Assembly: GCA_036273675.1 (NCBI GenBank)
Contig: DASUHD010000110.1
Span: 14,853-78,852, forward strand
DNA: 64,000 nucleotides
Source: DAHUXT01 sp036273675
GTDB taxonomy: Bacteria > Chloroflexota > Ktedonobacteria > Ktedonobacterales > JADMIN01
Direction: 5' to 3'
Position 1 is the first letter of the stretch. Every line of letters begins with the position of its first letter. Positions 43,122 to 52,252 of the stretch are shown here, piece by piece. The translations under genes and the position numbers were made by a program. The notes below the pieces were generated by a model. The model was not told the DNA's origin. It saw only the letters and a list, made by a program, of their open reading frames with translations, and searched no databases.

Positions 43122-43913
43122 GTGCTGATAGATACACATTGTCATGTGCAAATGCGGCAGTTTGCCGCCGACCGCGAGAACGTGATTGCCGCCGCTTTTG
43201 CCAATGGTGTTGGGCGGTTGATCGTGCCTGGTACCGACGTTGAGACCAGCAGGGCCGCGATTGAGCTTGCCCAACAACATGCCGGGCGCATTTTCACGGG
43301 CGTCGGCACCCATCCCCACGACGCCAGCACCCTGACTTCCCAGGCGCTTGCCGAGCAGCGGACGCTGGCGCAACATCCCAGCACCGTTGCCATTGGCGAG
43401 ATCGGGCTCGACTTTTACCGCGACCTTTCCCCGCGTGACGTGCAGCGCGACGCGCTTGTGGCGCAAGTCACCCTTGCGCGCGAACTGGATTTACCAGTGA
43501 TTCTGCACAACCGCGAATCACATGAGGAAATGATCTCGTTACTCCGCGCACATGCTAACGGTGTGCGTGGTGTCTTCCATTGCTTTATCGGTGATCGCGC
43601 AATGGCGACCGATGCGCTCGATCTGGGATTCTATCTTTCGTTTGCCGGGCCGCTGACGTATCCGCGCAACGAAGAGCTGCGCGATGTCGCCGCATGGGCG
43701 CCCGCGGATCGCATCCTGGTCGAGACCGATAGCCCGTATCTCTCACCGCAACTGCTACGTGGCAAACGCAATGAGCCACAGCATGTGGCGCTGGTCGCCC
43801 GCACGCTGGCCCAGGCGCGTGGCATCTCCGAAGAGGAGGTCGCCACTCTTACTACATACAACGCATCCACACTATTTCGACTACCTGAACCGACACCAGA
43901 GACGGGAGTCTGA
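43122..43913 (+). CDS. TatD family hydrolase
   Basis: A 263-residue metal-dependent TIM-barrel nuclease/hydrolase. Metal ligands are seen as DTHCH at the N-terminus, Glu in IGEIGLDFYRD, His in LHNRESHEE, His in GVFHCFIGD and Asp in VETDSPYLSP. TatD proteins act as 3'-5' exonucleases or D-Tyr-tRNA-independent quality-control nucleases; the exact role varies. The GTG start has GAGGG upstream. It lies eight bases before cysS and shares its promoter. Confidence 0.93.
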   Translation: MLIDTHCHVQMRQFAADRENVIAAAFANGVGRLIVPGTDVETSRAAIELAQQHAGRIFTGVGTHPHDASTLTSQALAEQRTLAQHPSTVAIGEIGLDFYRDLSPRDVQRDALVAQVTLARELDLPVILHNRESHEEMISLLRAHANGVRGVFHCFIGDRAMATDALDLGFYLSFAGPLTYPRNEELRDVAAWAPADRILVETDSPYLSPQLLRGKRNEPQHVALVARTLAQARGISEEEVATLTTYNASTLFRLPEPTPETGV

Positions 43914-43920
43914 GCGTCAC

Positions 43921-45153
43921 ATGGAACTCTTCAATACCCTCACTCAGCGCATCGAACCACTTCATCCGCATGGCAACGAGGTTACGCTCTATGTCTGCGG
44001 TGTCACACCATACGACACGACCCATCTTGGACACGCCGCCATCAATGTCTATTACGATACACTGATCCGCTTCCTTCGCTCGGAGGGGCAGGTCGTTAAC
44101 TACGTGCAGAACGTCACCGACATCGATGACGATATCATTCGCAAGGCGCGCGAACAGGGTACGCCGTGGGATGAGCTAGGACGCCGCGAGACCATGCGCT
44201 ATCTGGCCGACCTGCGCGCTCTAAACACACTGCCGCCCACCCACTATGTCTGGGCGACAAATGAGATCCCGCGCATGGTGTGCGTGATCGAGAAGCTCAT
44301 CGAGCGCGGAAACGCCTATGTGCGCGATGGCTGGGTCTACTTCTCTGTTGCCAGCGATCCAACTTTTGGCGCGCTGGCCGAGGCTGGCGGCTACCAAGGG
44401 TACGCCACCTGGCTTGCGACGGCGAATGAGCGCGGCAACACGCCGGATGATCCACGTAAGAATGACCCGCTGGACTTTGTGCTATGGCAGGCCCATCAGG
44501 AGGGCGAGCCATCGTGGGAGAGTCCGTGGGGGCCAGGGCGACCGGGATGGCATATCGAGTGTAGCGCGATGGCAATGGGCTACCTCGGCAACCGAATTGA
44601 TATTCATGGCGGCGGCGCCGACTTGATCTTTCCACACCACACCTGCGAGATTGCCCAGAGCGAGAACGCCAGCGGCGAGCGACCTTTCGTCCAAATATGG
44701 ATGCATTGCGGCATGGTCTATCTGGGCGAAGAAAAGATGAGCAAGTCACTCGGCAACCTGGTGCTGGTGCGGAATCTCCTCGAAACATATACTTCAGCTG
44801 CCGTGCGAGCGTTGCTGCTTTCGCACCACTACCGTGAGCCATGGCAATACACTGACGACGATATGCGCCAGAGCGCCGCGCGCGCCGCACGGTACGCCGA
44901 CGCCGTGGCCCGTTTGGAGAGCGGTGCGTTCGCCACAAGCGGCGATGATGGCACGGTGGGGTCAGCACGAGCGCGTCAGCGATTCGCGGAGGCGCTCCGC
45001 CACGATCTGGATACTCCTGCGGCGCTCAGTATCCTTGACGAGCTGGCCGATGGCACAACCGTAGCAGAGCTGCATGCGCTCAAGGATCTTGGAGGCATTC
45101 TCGGACTCCGGCTGACCCCATCGCCGGACGAGGAGAGCGCTCAGGCGAACTGA
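43921..45153 (+). CDS. Cysteine--tRNA ligase-like protein, short form (CysS or MshC-like)
   Basis: A 410-residue class I synthetase of the CysS/MshC group. It has CGVTPYDTTHLGHA (HIGH signature HLGH), GWHIECSAMAMGYLG, IDIHGGGADLIFPHH and EEKMSKSLGN. Zinc ligands (C of CGVT, C of HIEC, H and E of the FPHHTCE segment) are kept. Normal CysS is about 460 residues; this one has the DALR-type helix domain (HDLDTPAALS) but no C-terminal anticodon-side extension. The TPYD-THLGHA signature and length resemble mycothiol ligase MshC. It could be a minimal CysS or a cysteine:amine ligase. The ATG at 43921 is eight bases after tatD. Confidence 0.88.
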   Translation: MELFNTLTQRIEPLHPHGNEVTLYVCGVTPYDTTHLGHAAINVYYDTLIRFLRSEGQVVNYVQNVTDIDDDIIRKAREQGTPWDELGRRETMRYLADLRALNTLPPTHYVWATNEIPRMVCVIEKLIERGNAYVRDGWVYFSVASDPTFGALAEAGGYQGYATWLATANERGNTPDDPRKNDPLDFVLWQAHQEGEPSWESPWGPGRPGWHIECSAMAMGYLGNRIDIHGGGADLIFPHHTCEIAQSENASGERPFVQIWMHCGMVYLGEEKMSKSLGNLVLVRNLLETYTSAAVRALLLSHHYREPWQYTDDDMRQSAARAARYADAVARLESGAFATSGDDGTVGSARARQRFAEALRHDLDTPAALSILDELADGTTVAELHALKDLGGILGLRLTPSPDEESAQAN

Positions 45154-45183
45154 GAACGCGCGATCCATACAATCACTAAAGCC

Positions 45184-45219
45184 AAAGCCCCTGACCATAG
45201 CTGGAATCAGGGGCCTTTC
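45184..45219 (+). terminator. Hairpin terminator after the CysS-like gene
   Basis: GCCCCTGA (45187-45194) pairs with TCAGGGGC (45207-45214), flanked by AAA before and CTTTCTT after. Confidence 0.8.
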
Positions 45220-45252
45220 TTCGTCATTCGCCGGTGGCGACAGCCGGGATGA

Positions 45253-45564
45253 TTAGCGCTCGATGGCCGACTCGCTGCTGCTTCGGCTCACCAGGCCTAC
45301 GAGGAAATTCACCACCAGCGCCCCCAACATGACGCCAACGGACGCCGCGAAGAAGACACCAAAGAAATAGGACAGTCCATCAATGCCCATATTGGTCGCA
45401 TTCACCCAGAAGAGAATCGCTCCTGCAACCACCACGCCGCCGATGAGTCCTCCAAAGAGCGCCGCCCATTTCGCTCGCGCCATGCTCGAAAACCCCGCGA
45501 CGAACAGCCCGCCTGGCAGCGCAAGAACCACACCAATGATGCTTAGTATGATGTCTGTAGTCAC
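45253..45564 (-). CDS. Small multi-spanning membrane protein
   Basis: A 103-residue protein made of three hydrophobic helices with glycine-rich turns (LFGGLIGGVVVAGAILFW). No family is recognised; the layout is like small TIGR-type or TM-helical DUF proteins. The GTG at 45564 has GGAGG five bases upstream, which favours it over longer in-frame starts. It converges with the CysS-like gene over a terminator. Confidence 0.7.
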   Translation of the reverse strand: MTTDIILSIIGVVLALPGGLFVAGFSSMARAKWAALFGGLIGGVVVAGAILFWVNATNMGIDGLSYFFGVFFAASVGVMLGALVVNFLVGLVSRSSSESAIER

Positions 45565-45774
45565 AACTTCCTCCTGAAAAAGCAGCGGCGCGAGACCAGT
45601 CAAAATAGCACACTGTCTCCTGCCCGCGCGCATCGTTATCCGCATAGGCATCACAACTATTGTACTCCTGCCTCGCCAGTTACGCTACATCTTCTAACGT
45701 GAGCGCCCGCCCTGTGCGGAGATTCGCATGCAGTGTGGCGCCTGCTTGCCCTCAACCGTTTTGACGTACGGGCC

Positions 45775-45803
45775 TTGCAGCCCGGCACGTGGTTCTATAT
45801 GAT
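45775..45803 (+). promoter_or_regulatory. Candidate promoter of the BON-domain gene
   Basis: TTGCAG (45775-45780) and TATGAT (45798-45803) are 17 bases apart, about 80 bases before the gene. The remainder of the 45565-45885 spacer shows nothing else recognisable. Confidence 0.45.
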
Positions 45804-45885
45804 ATGTTTGAATGACTATGTGCAGGACGGTTCATGTCGCCGAAAACCGGCGGCGAACTCCTGAGATCAGGCGGTGGAGGTCGGC

Positions 45886-46719
45886 GTGGCGATTCGTGGA
45901 ACAGGTGAGGGTGCATTCGATTCCGGTGATATGAGTGCCGATACCGGTACGGTTCGCGAAATCTTCCGCTTCGGACAGAAGATTCGCGGCGAGAACGTAC
46001 CCTCGGTTCCTGCCCGCTACCGAGGCGGCCCAGGTGGGCCAGCGGGGCGTGTCGTTGCCGTTCTGTTGCGACCCACATCCGGCGAGATATGGCTGCGCAT
46101 TCGATCCAGTGATGCCCCCTGGCAGCGGCAAGTGCGCACCATACCGCTCAACTCAGATCAACCGCCAGCGCCAACACCTGAGAGTGTGGAGCTACGCGGA
46201 GGCATCCGCGTCTACTGTCACGACGGCTATGTGGGAAGGCTCGAAGGTTTCGCATTCGACACCTCTGCGGGACTCGCTCAGTATATTGTCGTGCGCGTCC
46301 GCAATAACGTGCTCGCCGACGTGGATAACCCATCTGACCCGCTGTTCAAGCTGGTAGAGGTTGGCGGTCAGCAGGTTATGCTCCCGCCGACCTGGGTCGT
46401 GTCCTCGACCCATGAAAGCAGCGGATTCCCATTCGGCAGCGGTAGCTCGCGGCTCATGCTGGACGCCAGCGCCGAACAGATCGCCGCGGGTCTGATGCTG
46501 CGCCCCGATGGCGTCCTGGCCGCTGCTATCTGGGAAATTCTCGACATCAATCCGGCAATCTCCCCGTACACGCCACAGGTGCAGGTGCTCGTCCATGACG
46601 GTGACGTGACCCTGCGGGGAGTGCTGCCTTCACCACGCCACCGCGCTTCTGCCGAGCAGGATGTCTGGCATGTTCCCGGTGTCCTCGCGGTTCACAACGA
46701 AATCACTATCGGCAAATGA
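45886..46719 (+). CDS. BON domain protein with PRC-barrel-like segment
   Basis: A 277-residue protein without signal peptide or membrane helix. The middle (about 105-160) has the pattern of a PRC-barrel-like segment (GGIRVYCHDGYVGRLEGFA), and the C-terminal ~50 residues form a BON domain (VLVHDGDVTLRGVLPSP...VPGVLAVHNEITI). BON domains often bind membranes or ligands. The GTG at 45886 has GGAGG five bases upstream; a GTG 12 bases earlier overlaps it. The function is unknown. Confidence 0.75.
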   Translation: MAIRGTGEGAFDSGDMSADTGTVREIFRFGQKIRGENVPSVPARYRGGPGGPAGRVVAVLLRPTSGEIWLRIRSSDAPWQRQVRTIPLNSDQPPAPTPESVELRGGIRVYCHDGYVGRLEGFAFDTSAGLAQYIVVRVRNNVLADVDNPSDPLFKLVEVGGQQVMLPPTWVVSSTHESSGFPFGSGSSRLMLDASAEQIAAGLMLRPDGVLAAAIWEILDINPAISPYTPQVQVLVHDGDVTLRGVLPSPRHRASAEQDVWHVPGVLAVHNEITIGK

Positions 46720-46738
46720 ACCTGTGCGAACTGCCTTG

Positions 46739-47482
46739 TCAGGCGCGTCCATAAACGGGGATAGACGCGCCGCTGATCAGGCCAGCGTCGTCTGAGGCGA
46801 GGAAGAGCGCCACCCTGGCGACTTGCTCCGCTGTGGGCCAGCGACTGGTGTCGGCATTGGGCATCGCCGCGCGGTTGGCGGGCGTATCGATAATGCTTGG
46901 CAAGATCGCGTTGACTGTCACTCCGGCATCGCGAAGCTCCTCGGCCTGCGCCTCTGTCAGCGTGATGACCGCATTCTTCGCGGTAGCATAGGCGGCGGCG
47001 TTCTTGCGACCACTGCGCGCCGCCCGGGACGACACATTGATGATTCGGCCCCAGTTCTGGTCAGCCATAGCACGCGCGACATATTTGGAGAAGAGAAACG
47101 TTGGCCGCAGGTTCAAGGCAAACATATGCTCCCAGGACTCCAGTAGCATTTGTGTTATCGGCTCGCCCGCATGGAACCCGCCGATTCCATTGACGAGGAT
47201 ATCGATGTGGCCGTGCGCTTCCCGCGTATCGGCGACTACCCGCGCAACACTTGCCTCGTCCGTCGCATCCACGGCTACGAGGCTCAATCGATCGTTGCCG
47301 TTACCTTGGAGGAGCGAGCGAATGGCCTTCTCGCGCTCGTCATCCACGTGCGAACCGACGCCAACGGCTATAGCGCCAGCTTCGATGTACGCACGAACGA
47401 CCGCTGGACCAAGGCCACCTGTGGCGCCGGTAACCAGCGCCACACGGCCCGAAAAATCGTACGCAGACAGGCGCATGCTCAC
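46739..47482 (-). CDS. Short-chain dehydrogenase/reductase
   Basis: A 247-residue classical SDR. The cofactor motif is TGATGGLGPAV, NNAG-like LVNGIGG replaces the usual form, the catalytic serine lies in NVSSRAARSG and Tyr/Lys in YATAKNA. It ends ISGASIPVYGRA, typical of SDRs. An oxidoreductase acting on a keto or hydroxyl group with NAD(P) is likely; a FabG-like role is possible but unproven. It starts 22 bases after the PP2C stop on the same strand. Confidence 0.9.
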   Translation of the reverse strand: MSMRLSAYDFSGRVALVTGATGGLGPAVVRAYIEAGAIAVGVGSHVDDEREKAIRSLLQGNGNDRLSLVAVDATDEASVARVVADTREAHGHIDILVNGIGGFHAGEPITQMLLESWEHMFALNLRPTFLFSKYVARAMADQNWGRIINVSSRAARSGRKNAAAYATAKNAVITLTEAQAEELRDAGVTVNAILPSIIDTPANRAAMPNADTSRWPTAEQVARVALFLASDDAGLISGASIPVYGRA

Positions 47483-47504
47483 GAGCGCGCTCCTTTGGCT
47501 TTCG

Positions 47505-49532
47505 TTAGCTGCCGTTGGCTGCGTCGTCGTCTTCCTCGTCTAGAGCGCCTGACGCACGCAAAATCGCATCAATCTGCTCAGGAGTGAATTCGGTGGCAGG
47601 GTCATCGCGGAGCGCCTCCACGAAGACGACGACGGCTGTGCTGTTATCGTGGCCGCCCGACGCATTGGCCAGGCGCACCAGATGGTTGGCGCATTCAGCG
47701 GGGTCATCGGTGCTGGTGAGGCAACGCTGGATCGTTGCGTCGTCCAACTCATCCCACAGACCATCGCTGCAAATCAGCAGACGGTCGCCTGGAGCAATGG
47801 GAAACTCCATCATGTCGGGTGGCGCTTCATCCTCCTGGCCCAGCGAACGATAGAGATAGTTGCGTGGCATGCCGAACGACGGGTCGTTGAGCAGTGGATG
47901 GTCAAGCTCCGTGAGCCGTGCCAGCAGTGAGTGGTCCTTGGTTAACTGCACCAGCGTACCAGCGCGCAACAAATAGGCGCGGCTATCGCCCAGGTGGGCG
48001 ATAACGGCCTGACGTCCTGCCACGACAATTGCGGTCAACGTCGTTCCGGTAGACTCTTGCAGCGTAGCCGCCAGCGCCCGCACCTGACGGTTGGCGGCAT
48101 CCACCGCAACCGCCAGCGCCTGGGCCAGCGTCGCGACGCTCGTGACGCCCGTGGTGAATCCTGGTGAGAATGGGTCGAGCGCAGGCATAGCCACCGTCGG
48201 CGCGAGCAACTGCCGCAGCAGCTCGGCCGTCGCAATGCGCGCGCCGATGCGGCTGGCAATCTCCCCGGCTGCCTCGCCGCCCATGCCATCGGCGACGAGG
48301 AAGATACCGAGTGGCTGATCCCTGCCGATATCGTCGCGTATCTCCAGAACGGTGCAGCCAAGCGCATCCTGGTTTTGCGTGCGAAGCAGCCCAACCGTGG
48401 TAGCCGTTCCGCAATGAAACGCCAACACATGCGTTACTGAATCATCCGCTTCTGGCAATGCCAGGGCGGGTTCCTGAAGCGCAGACCCACACTCCTGCGC
48501 CAGTTCTTCCGCGGTCGCATATCCAGCGGCATCCGCGCGAGCCGCGATAGCCCGAAGCGCCTGCGCGGGAGGAGTCTCATCGGCGGGAGCCTCATCAGGC
48601 AGTCCCGCGAGCAGCGCAAGCGCGCGACCCAACGCGTTTACATCGGCAGCGTAGAGGGCTACACCTGTATCATCAGTTGCTTCGACGAGCGCGCACCGTT
48701 CGATACCACTGAGGTAGGCGCGACCATCGTGAACCAGGATCGCCATTGGATCGACGTTCCCGTGCGCGACGCCGTTGGTGTGAAGGTACGAGAGCGCATT
48801 GGCAAGGCCCACCCCCGCTTTGAGCGCACTCCGCACCTCCAACTTCCCGCCATCGCCAACCGCCTCGAACGGCGCTTCATAGTTGGCAGGCGCCTCGACG
48901 ACCAGCCAGTGAATATCGCCTTCTCGCTGAACGACCGCTCGCGGCGCCAAAAGACGTGCATGATAGAGGTGAAAGTCGGTCATGCGCCTCGCGGTTTCGA
49001 CATCGAGAGCAGACCTTTCCAGCAGCACTACCGGCGGCTCCTGGCCCGACAGTGCCTGTGCATTGCCGCGCCACGCGAGCAGAATGCGGCCCCAGGCATC
49101 CCGCCCGAGTTCGCGAATTGTTGAAAAGTCTGATTTGCTTTGCGTCGTTGCGATTTCAATTGCGGGCAGCGGCACAGTGTCATCTAACACCGCATCCGCT
49201 GGTTCTTCATCTGGCGCTTCTTCATCCGGCATGCCCGGCGTCTCTTCCGCGTCTGCGGAGCGCGCCCCATCAGAAGGTGATTGCTGCGTCGCGGCCACAG
49301 CATCATCTGCCTCTAGCGCTGAGTCGGCTTCGTCTACTTTGTTTGCGGCAGGCTGATCGGTGGCTCCATTCTCGATCGCGACACTTTCCTTGCTCGGAGC
49401 TTCAGCAGCCGCGTTAGCATCGTCTATTGTCGGAGAATCCGACACATCCACTGCGTCGCCACGGCTAGTATTGTCTTCGCTGGGGATCTTCACGACGTCG
49501 GCATCATCGCTATCTGGGTGAAGGTCGTCCAC
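47505..49532 (-). CDS. PP2C-type protein phosphatase fused to a degenerate kinase-like domain
   Basis: A 675-residue protein. Residues 1 to about 140 are acidic and disordered. Residues about 145-380 look like a protein kinase fold that has lost its catalysis: the VAIK lysine is replaced (VVLLERS), HRD reads as HGN in NGVAHGNVDP, and DFG reads as SGI. Residues about 385-660 are a PPM/PP2C phosphatase with TQNQDALG, VADGMGGEAAGEIAS, AHLGDSRAYL and ICSDGLWDEL, so its metal site is intact. The GTG at 49532 has GAGAGGG at six bases; an ATG five codons upstream overlaps the site. The pseudokinase may regulate the phosphatase. Confidence 0.9.
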   Translation of the reverse strand: MDDLHPDSDDADVVKIPSEDNTSRGDAVDVSDSPTIDDANAAAEAPSKESVAIENGATDQPAANKVDEADSALEADDAVAATQQSPSDGARSADAEETPGMPDEEAPDEEPADAVLDDTVPLPAIEIATTQSKSDFSTIRELGRDAWGRILLAWRGNAQALSGQEPPVVLLERSALDVETARRMTDFHLYHARLLAPRAVVQREGDIHWLVVEAPANYEAPFEAVGDGGKLEVRSALKAGVGLANALSYLHTNGVAHGNVDPMAILVHDGRAYLSGIERCALVEATDDTGVALYAADVNALGRALALLAGLPDEAPADETPPAQALRAIAARADAAGYATAEELAQECGSALQEPALALPEADDSVTHVLAFHCGTATTVGLLRTQNQDALGCTVLEIRDDIGRDQPLGIFLVADGMGGEAAGEIASRIGARIATAELLRQLLAPTVAMPALDPFSPGFTTGVTSVATLAQALAVAVDAANRQVRALAATLQESTGTTLTAIVVAGRQAVIAHLGDSRAYLLRAGTLVQLTKDHSLLARLTELDHPLLNDPSFGMPRNYLYRSLGQEDEAPPDMMEFPIAPGDRLLICSDGLWDELDDATIQRCLTSTDDPAECANHLVRLANASGGHDNSTAVVVFVEALRDDPATEFTPEQIDAILRASGALDEEDDDAANGS

Positions 49533-49761
49533 TTGCGGCCCTCTCATTCATGAGTAGTGATTATTCCGGGCAGGCAGGCGTCACAACCTCACCAGCGCCG
49601 CCCATGTTCACTTCGACACATCGCCACACCATACCATATTCTGGCCTGTTGCCCATGCCAGAACGGTACTTTATACCGCACGATATCTGAAGATAGCACA
49701 CTTGCGCAAGCGATTCGTGAGCGGCCGTGAGAATCCGCGCGGTGTGACTGTCAGCCTCTGC

Positions 49762-49790
49762 TTGACCGCTTTCCCCTTCTAGCGTAAGCT
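49762..49790 (+). promoter_or_regulatory. Candidate promoter of the DUF4870-like gene
   Basis: TTGACC (49762-49767) and TAAGCT (49785-49790) are 17 bases apart. The other part of the divergent spacer (49533-49885) must hold the leftward PP2C promoter; it was not resolved. Confidence 0.4.
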
Positions 49791-49885
49791 ATGCATCGCG
49801 CTTCCGCATCCAGATATTCGCGCAGCGAACCAGGAAAGGATCAGCGTCAATATTTACGAACGACGGGCCAACGTACTGGTCCGAG

Positions 49886-50383
49886 GTGCGCTATCCTATA
49901 CGCCCGAATGCCCTGGAACGCATCCTCGCCGCCGTCGCCCATCTGTTGACTCTCTTCAGTTTACCAGGAATGCTGCTCGCGTCAGTGATCTGGTTCACTC
50001 AGCGACGACGTTCGCGCTATGTGGCGATGCAGGCGCGACAGGCCGTCCTCTGGCAGACGTTAGGGCATATCATTGTCTTTCTGGCTATCGGTCTGCTCTT
50101 ACTGACGACAATACTCTCCATTGGCGGATCCGAATCGAAAGGTTTGCCAGGACAAATTGCGGGCGGAAGCATGGTTGGCTCAGTCATCGGGCTGTTTCTT
50201 ATTCCGGTTGGCGCGACAGTATTCTTCTTTGCGTCATCCATTGTTGGGGCTATCGCCTCCCTGCTGGGGAAAAAGTATACCTACCCGTTCATCGGACGAC
50301 TGGCCCACCGCTCAGTCAAGTCGGCGGCAGACCAGAGGCGGCTTCCACCACCAGGGAAGAATGCGCCCAGACCCGTCCGGTAG
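49886..50383 (+). CDS. DUF4870-like membrane protein
   Basis: A 165-residue protein with three or four hydrophobic helices (about 10-35, 55-75, 85-110 and 112-130) and a basic, proline-rich C-terminus. AVAHLLTLFSLPG and RQAVLWQTLGHI fit the DUF4870/Tic20-like pattern (conserved short helices with H, N and Q). The GTG start lacks a strong ribosome site, so the start may be off. It is followed by queA. Confidence 0.7.
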   Translation: MRYPIRPNALERILAAVAHLLTLFSLPGMLLASVIWFTQRRRSRYVAMQARQAVLWQTLGHIIVFLAIGLLLLTTILSIGGSESKGLPGQIAGGSMVGSVIGLFLIPVGATVFFFASSIVGAIASLLGKKYTYPFIGRLAHRSVKSAADQRRLPPPGKNAPRPVR

Positions 50384-50405
50384 CGCCACACCCAAGGCGC
50401 CGGGA

Positions 50406-50411
50406 TATAAT
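50406..50411 (+). promoter_or_regulatory. -10 element of queA; probable leaderless start
   Basis: A perfect TATAAT ends seven bases before the queA ATG at 50419, and no ribosome site is present in between. Transcription would start at or next to the ATG. No good -35 is seen. Confidence 0.5.
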
Positions 50412-50418
50412 GTGAACT

Positions 50419-51492
50419 ATGAATATCGCTGATTTCACCTATGACCTGCCCCAGGAACTAATCGCGCAAACACCTATTGAACCACGTGATAGTTCGCGTC
50501 TGCTCGTATTGCATCGCAGCGACGGACGGATCGAACATCGGCATTTCCGCGATATCGGGGATTATTTGCATGAAGGCGATCTCCTGGTCGCCAATCAGAG
50601 CCGCGTGCTGCCCGCGCGGCTGCTGGGTGTGAAGCAGGATAGTGGTGGCCGGGCAGAAGTTCTGCTCTTGGCAATTCGCAATGATTTGGGCATGGACTAT
50701 TGGGAGGCGCTGGTACGTCCGGGACGTCGGTTGCGCGCGGGCCAGCGCGTACTCTTTGGTGATGGGCTACTCACTGCCGAAATTCTCGACCGCACGCTAT
50801 CCGGCGGACGCATTGTTCATCTCGCTACCCGCGAGGGTGCGGTCGCCGACGCGATTGCACGGGTTGGCACGGTGCCATTGCCACCCTACATCCATGCGCC
50901 ACTCGCTGACAGCGAACGCTATCAGACCGTCTATGCTCGCTTACCGGGATCCGCCGCCGCGCCAACAGCCGGGCTGCACTTCACGCCAGAACTGCTCACA
51001 TCCCTCACCGCGCGCGGCATTGGCCTGGCGACCGTCACACTGCACATCGGCCTCGATACCTTCCGCCCCATCGACGAAGATGACCTCGAAACGCATGTGA
51101 TGCATTCAGAAGAGATTGAACTCGATGCTGAAGCGGCGGAGAAAATCAATGCGACCCGGGCCGGGGGGCGAATCGTCGCCGTTGGCACGACATCCGTGCG
51201 CGTGCTGGAGAGCGTTGCTGCGCTGACTGCCGAGCAGCGAGAGCACGGCGAATTGACTGATTCTGATGCCCTGGTAGCGCCCTATCGCGGGCGCACCTCG
51301 CTGTTTCTCCGGCCCGGCTCAGCGTTCCGGGCGGTGGATGTGATGATAACCAATTTCCACCTGCCGCGCTCGACGCTGCTGGTGCTCGTGAGCGCGTTTG
51401 CGGGCCGCGAGCTGGTGCTGCGCGCCTATGAGGAGGCGGTTGCCCAGCGTTACCGGTTCTATTCCTTTGGCGATGCCATGCTCATTCTGTGA
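50419..51492 (+). CDS. queA: S-adenosylmethionine:tRNA ribosyltransferase-isomerase
   Basis: A 357-residue enzyme that transfers and isomerises the ribosyl part of SAM onto preQ1 in tRNA to give epoxyqueuosine. Typical segments are DFTYDLPQELIAQTP, PRDSSRLLVL, DLLVANQSRVLPARL, GSAAAPTAGLHFT and HLPRSTLLVLVSAFAG. Full family length. Its stop overlaps the 3' end of rnc on the opposite strand by 11 bases. Confidence 0.96.
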   Translation: MNIADFTYDLPQELIAQTPIEPRDSSRLLVLHRSDGRIEHRHFRDIGDYLHEGDLLVANQSRVLPARLLGVKQDSGGRAEVLLLAIRNDLGMDYWEALVRPGRRLRAGQRVLFGDGLLTAEILDRTLSGGRIVHLATREGAVADAIARVGTVPLPPYIHAPLADSERYQTVYARLPGSAAAPTAGLHFTPELLTSLTARGIGLATVTLHIGLDTFRPIDEDDLETHVMHSEEIELDAEAAEKINATRAGGRIVAVGTTSVRVLESVAALTAEQREHGELTDSDALVAPYRGRTSLFLRPGSAFRAVDVMITNFHLPRSTLLVLVSAFAGRELVLRAYEEAVAQRYRFYSFGDAMLIL

Positions 51493-52216
51493 CTGGCGCG
51501 TTGTTGTCAGGAAGTTCGCCCGCAAGCGCCGCGCGAGCCGCCTCACGGCCAGCGGCTTTGATGCTGCTGCCTTCGCCGCGTCCAAGCAGACGATCTCCCG
51601 CATAGACGCCGACAAGGTAGCTGCGGTCGTTGCTCTCGCCGTGCTCCTCAAGCACTTCATAGTGTGGAAGTTGTCCAGTCTGGCGTAAGACCTGCTGCTG
51701 CAACGCGCCCTTGGGGTTCCGCTCACCTAGAGTCGCCCGCACCTCAGGTATGACTGGCAGAATAAACCGGCTGACAAATCTTTCGCTCGCCGCTCGCCCG
51801 GCATCAAGATGGATTGAGCCAACTAGCGCCTCCAGCACGTCGGCGCATAGCGACTCACGCGAACGATCATTGAAGGTGCGCAGGCTAGCTGGATCGGCGC
51901 GAATGAACTCCATGAGGCCAAGGTCCAGCCCAATCTGCGCGAACACCCTCCGACTGACCACCTCTGACTTCAGCGCGGTCAATTCGCCTTCGGTCGCATC
52001 GGGATAGGTCTGAAAGAGGGACTCCACGACATATGCGCCGATCAGCGCATCGCCGAGAAATTCAAGGGTGTCATAGGCGTCGCGCTGTGCCGTCTGCGGG
52101 CAGATCGAGTGATGGGTCAGCGCGCGGACAAGCACTGTGCGGTCGCTGAAGGACGTGCCGATGCGCTGCTCTAGTGTGTCCAGCGGCGTCTGCTCAGCGT
52201 GCGACTGCTGGTTCAT
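51482..52216 (-). CDS. rnc: Ribonuclease III
   Basis: A 244-residue double-strand RNA endonuclease. The catalytic domain has DTLEFLGDALIG and the metal-binding acidic residues in ADVLEALVGSIHLDAG; a dsRNA-binding domain (NPKGALQQQVLRQTG...AAGREAARAAL) follows. It processes rRNA and mRNA precursors. The ATG at 52216 is preceded by an AAAGGTGG site about nine bases away. It is the last gene of the operon of giant membrane proteins, 36 bases after the Agl23-like gene. Confidence 0.95.
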   Translation of the reverse strand: MNQQSHAEQTPLDTLEQRIGTSFSDRTVLVRALTHHSICPQTAQRDAYDTLEFLGDALIGAYVVESLFQTYPDATEGELTALKSEVVSRRVFAQIGLDLGLMEFIRADPASLRTFNDRSRESLCADVLEALVGSIHLDAGRAASERFVSRFILPVIPEVRATLGERNPKGALQQQVLRQTGQLPHYEVLEEHGESNDRSYLVGVYAGDRLLGRGEGSSIKAAGREAARAALAGELPDNNAPVTE

Positions 52217-52252
52217 CGGCGCGCCACCTTTCCACCCGGCCTGTGGCATCCT

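Noticed and set aside
43921..45153. Cysteine ligase as a C-terminally truncated pseudogene
   Set aside because: The frame ends cleanly before a terminator and all catalytic motifs are intact, so a short natural form is more likely.
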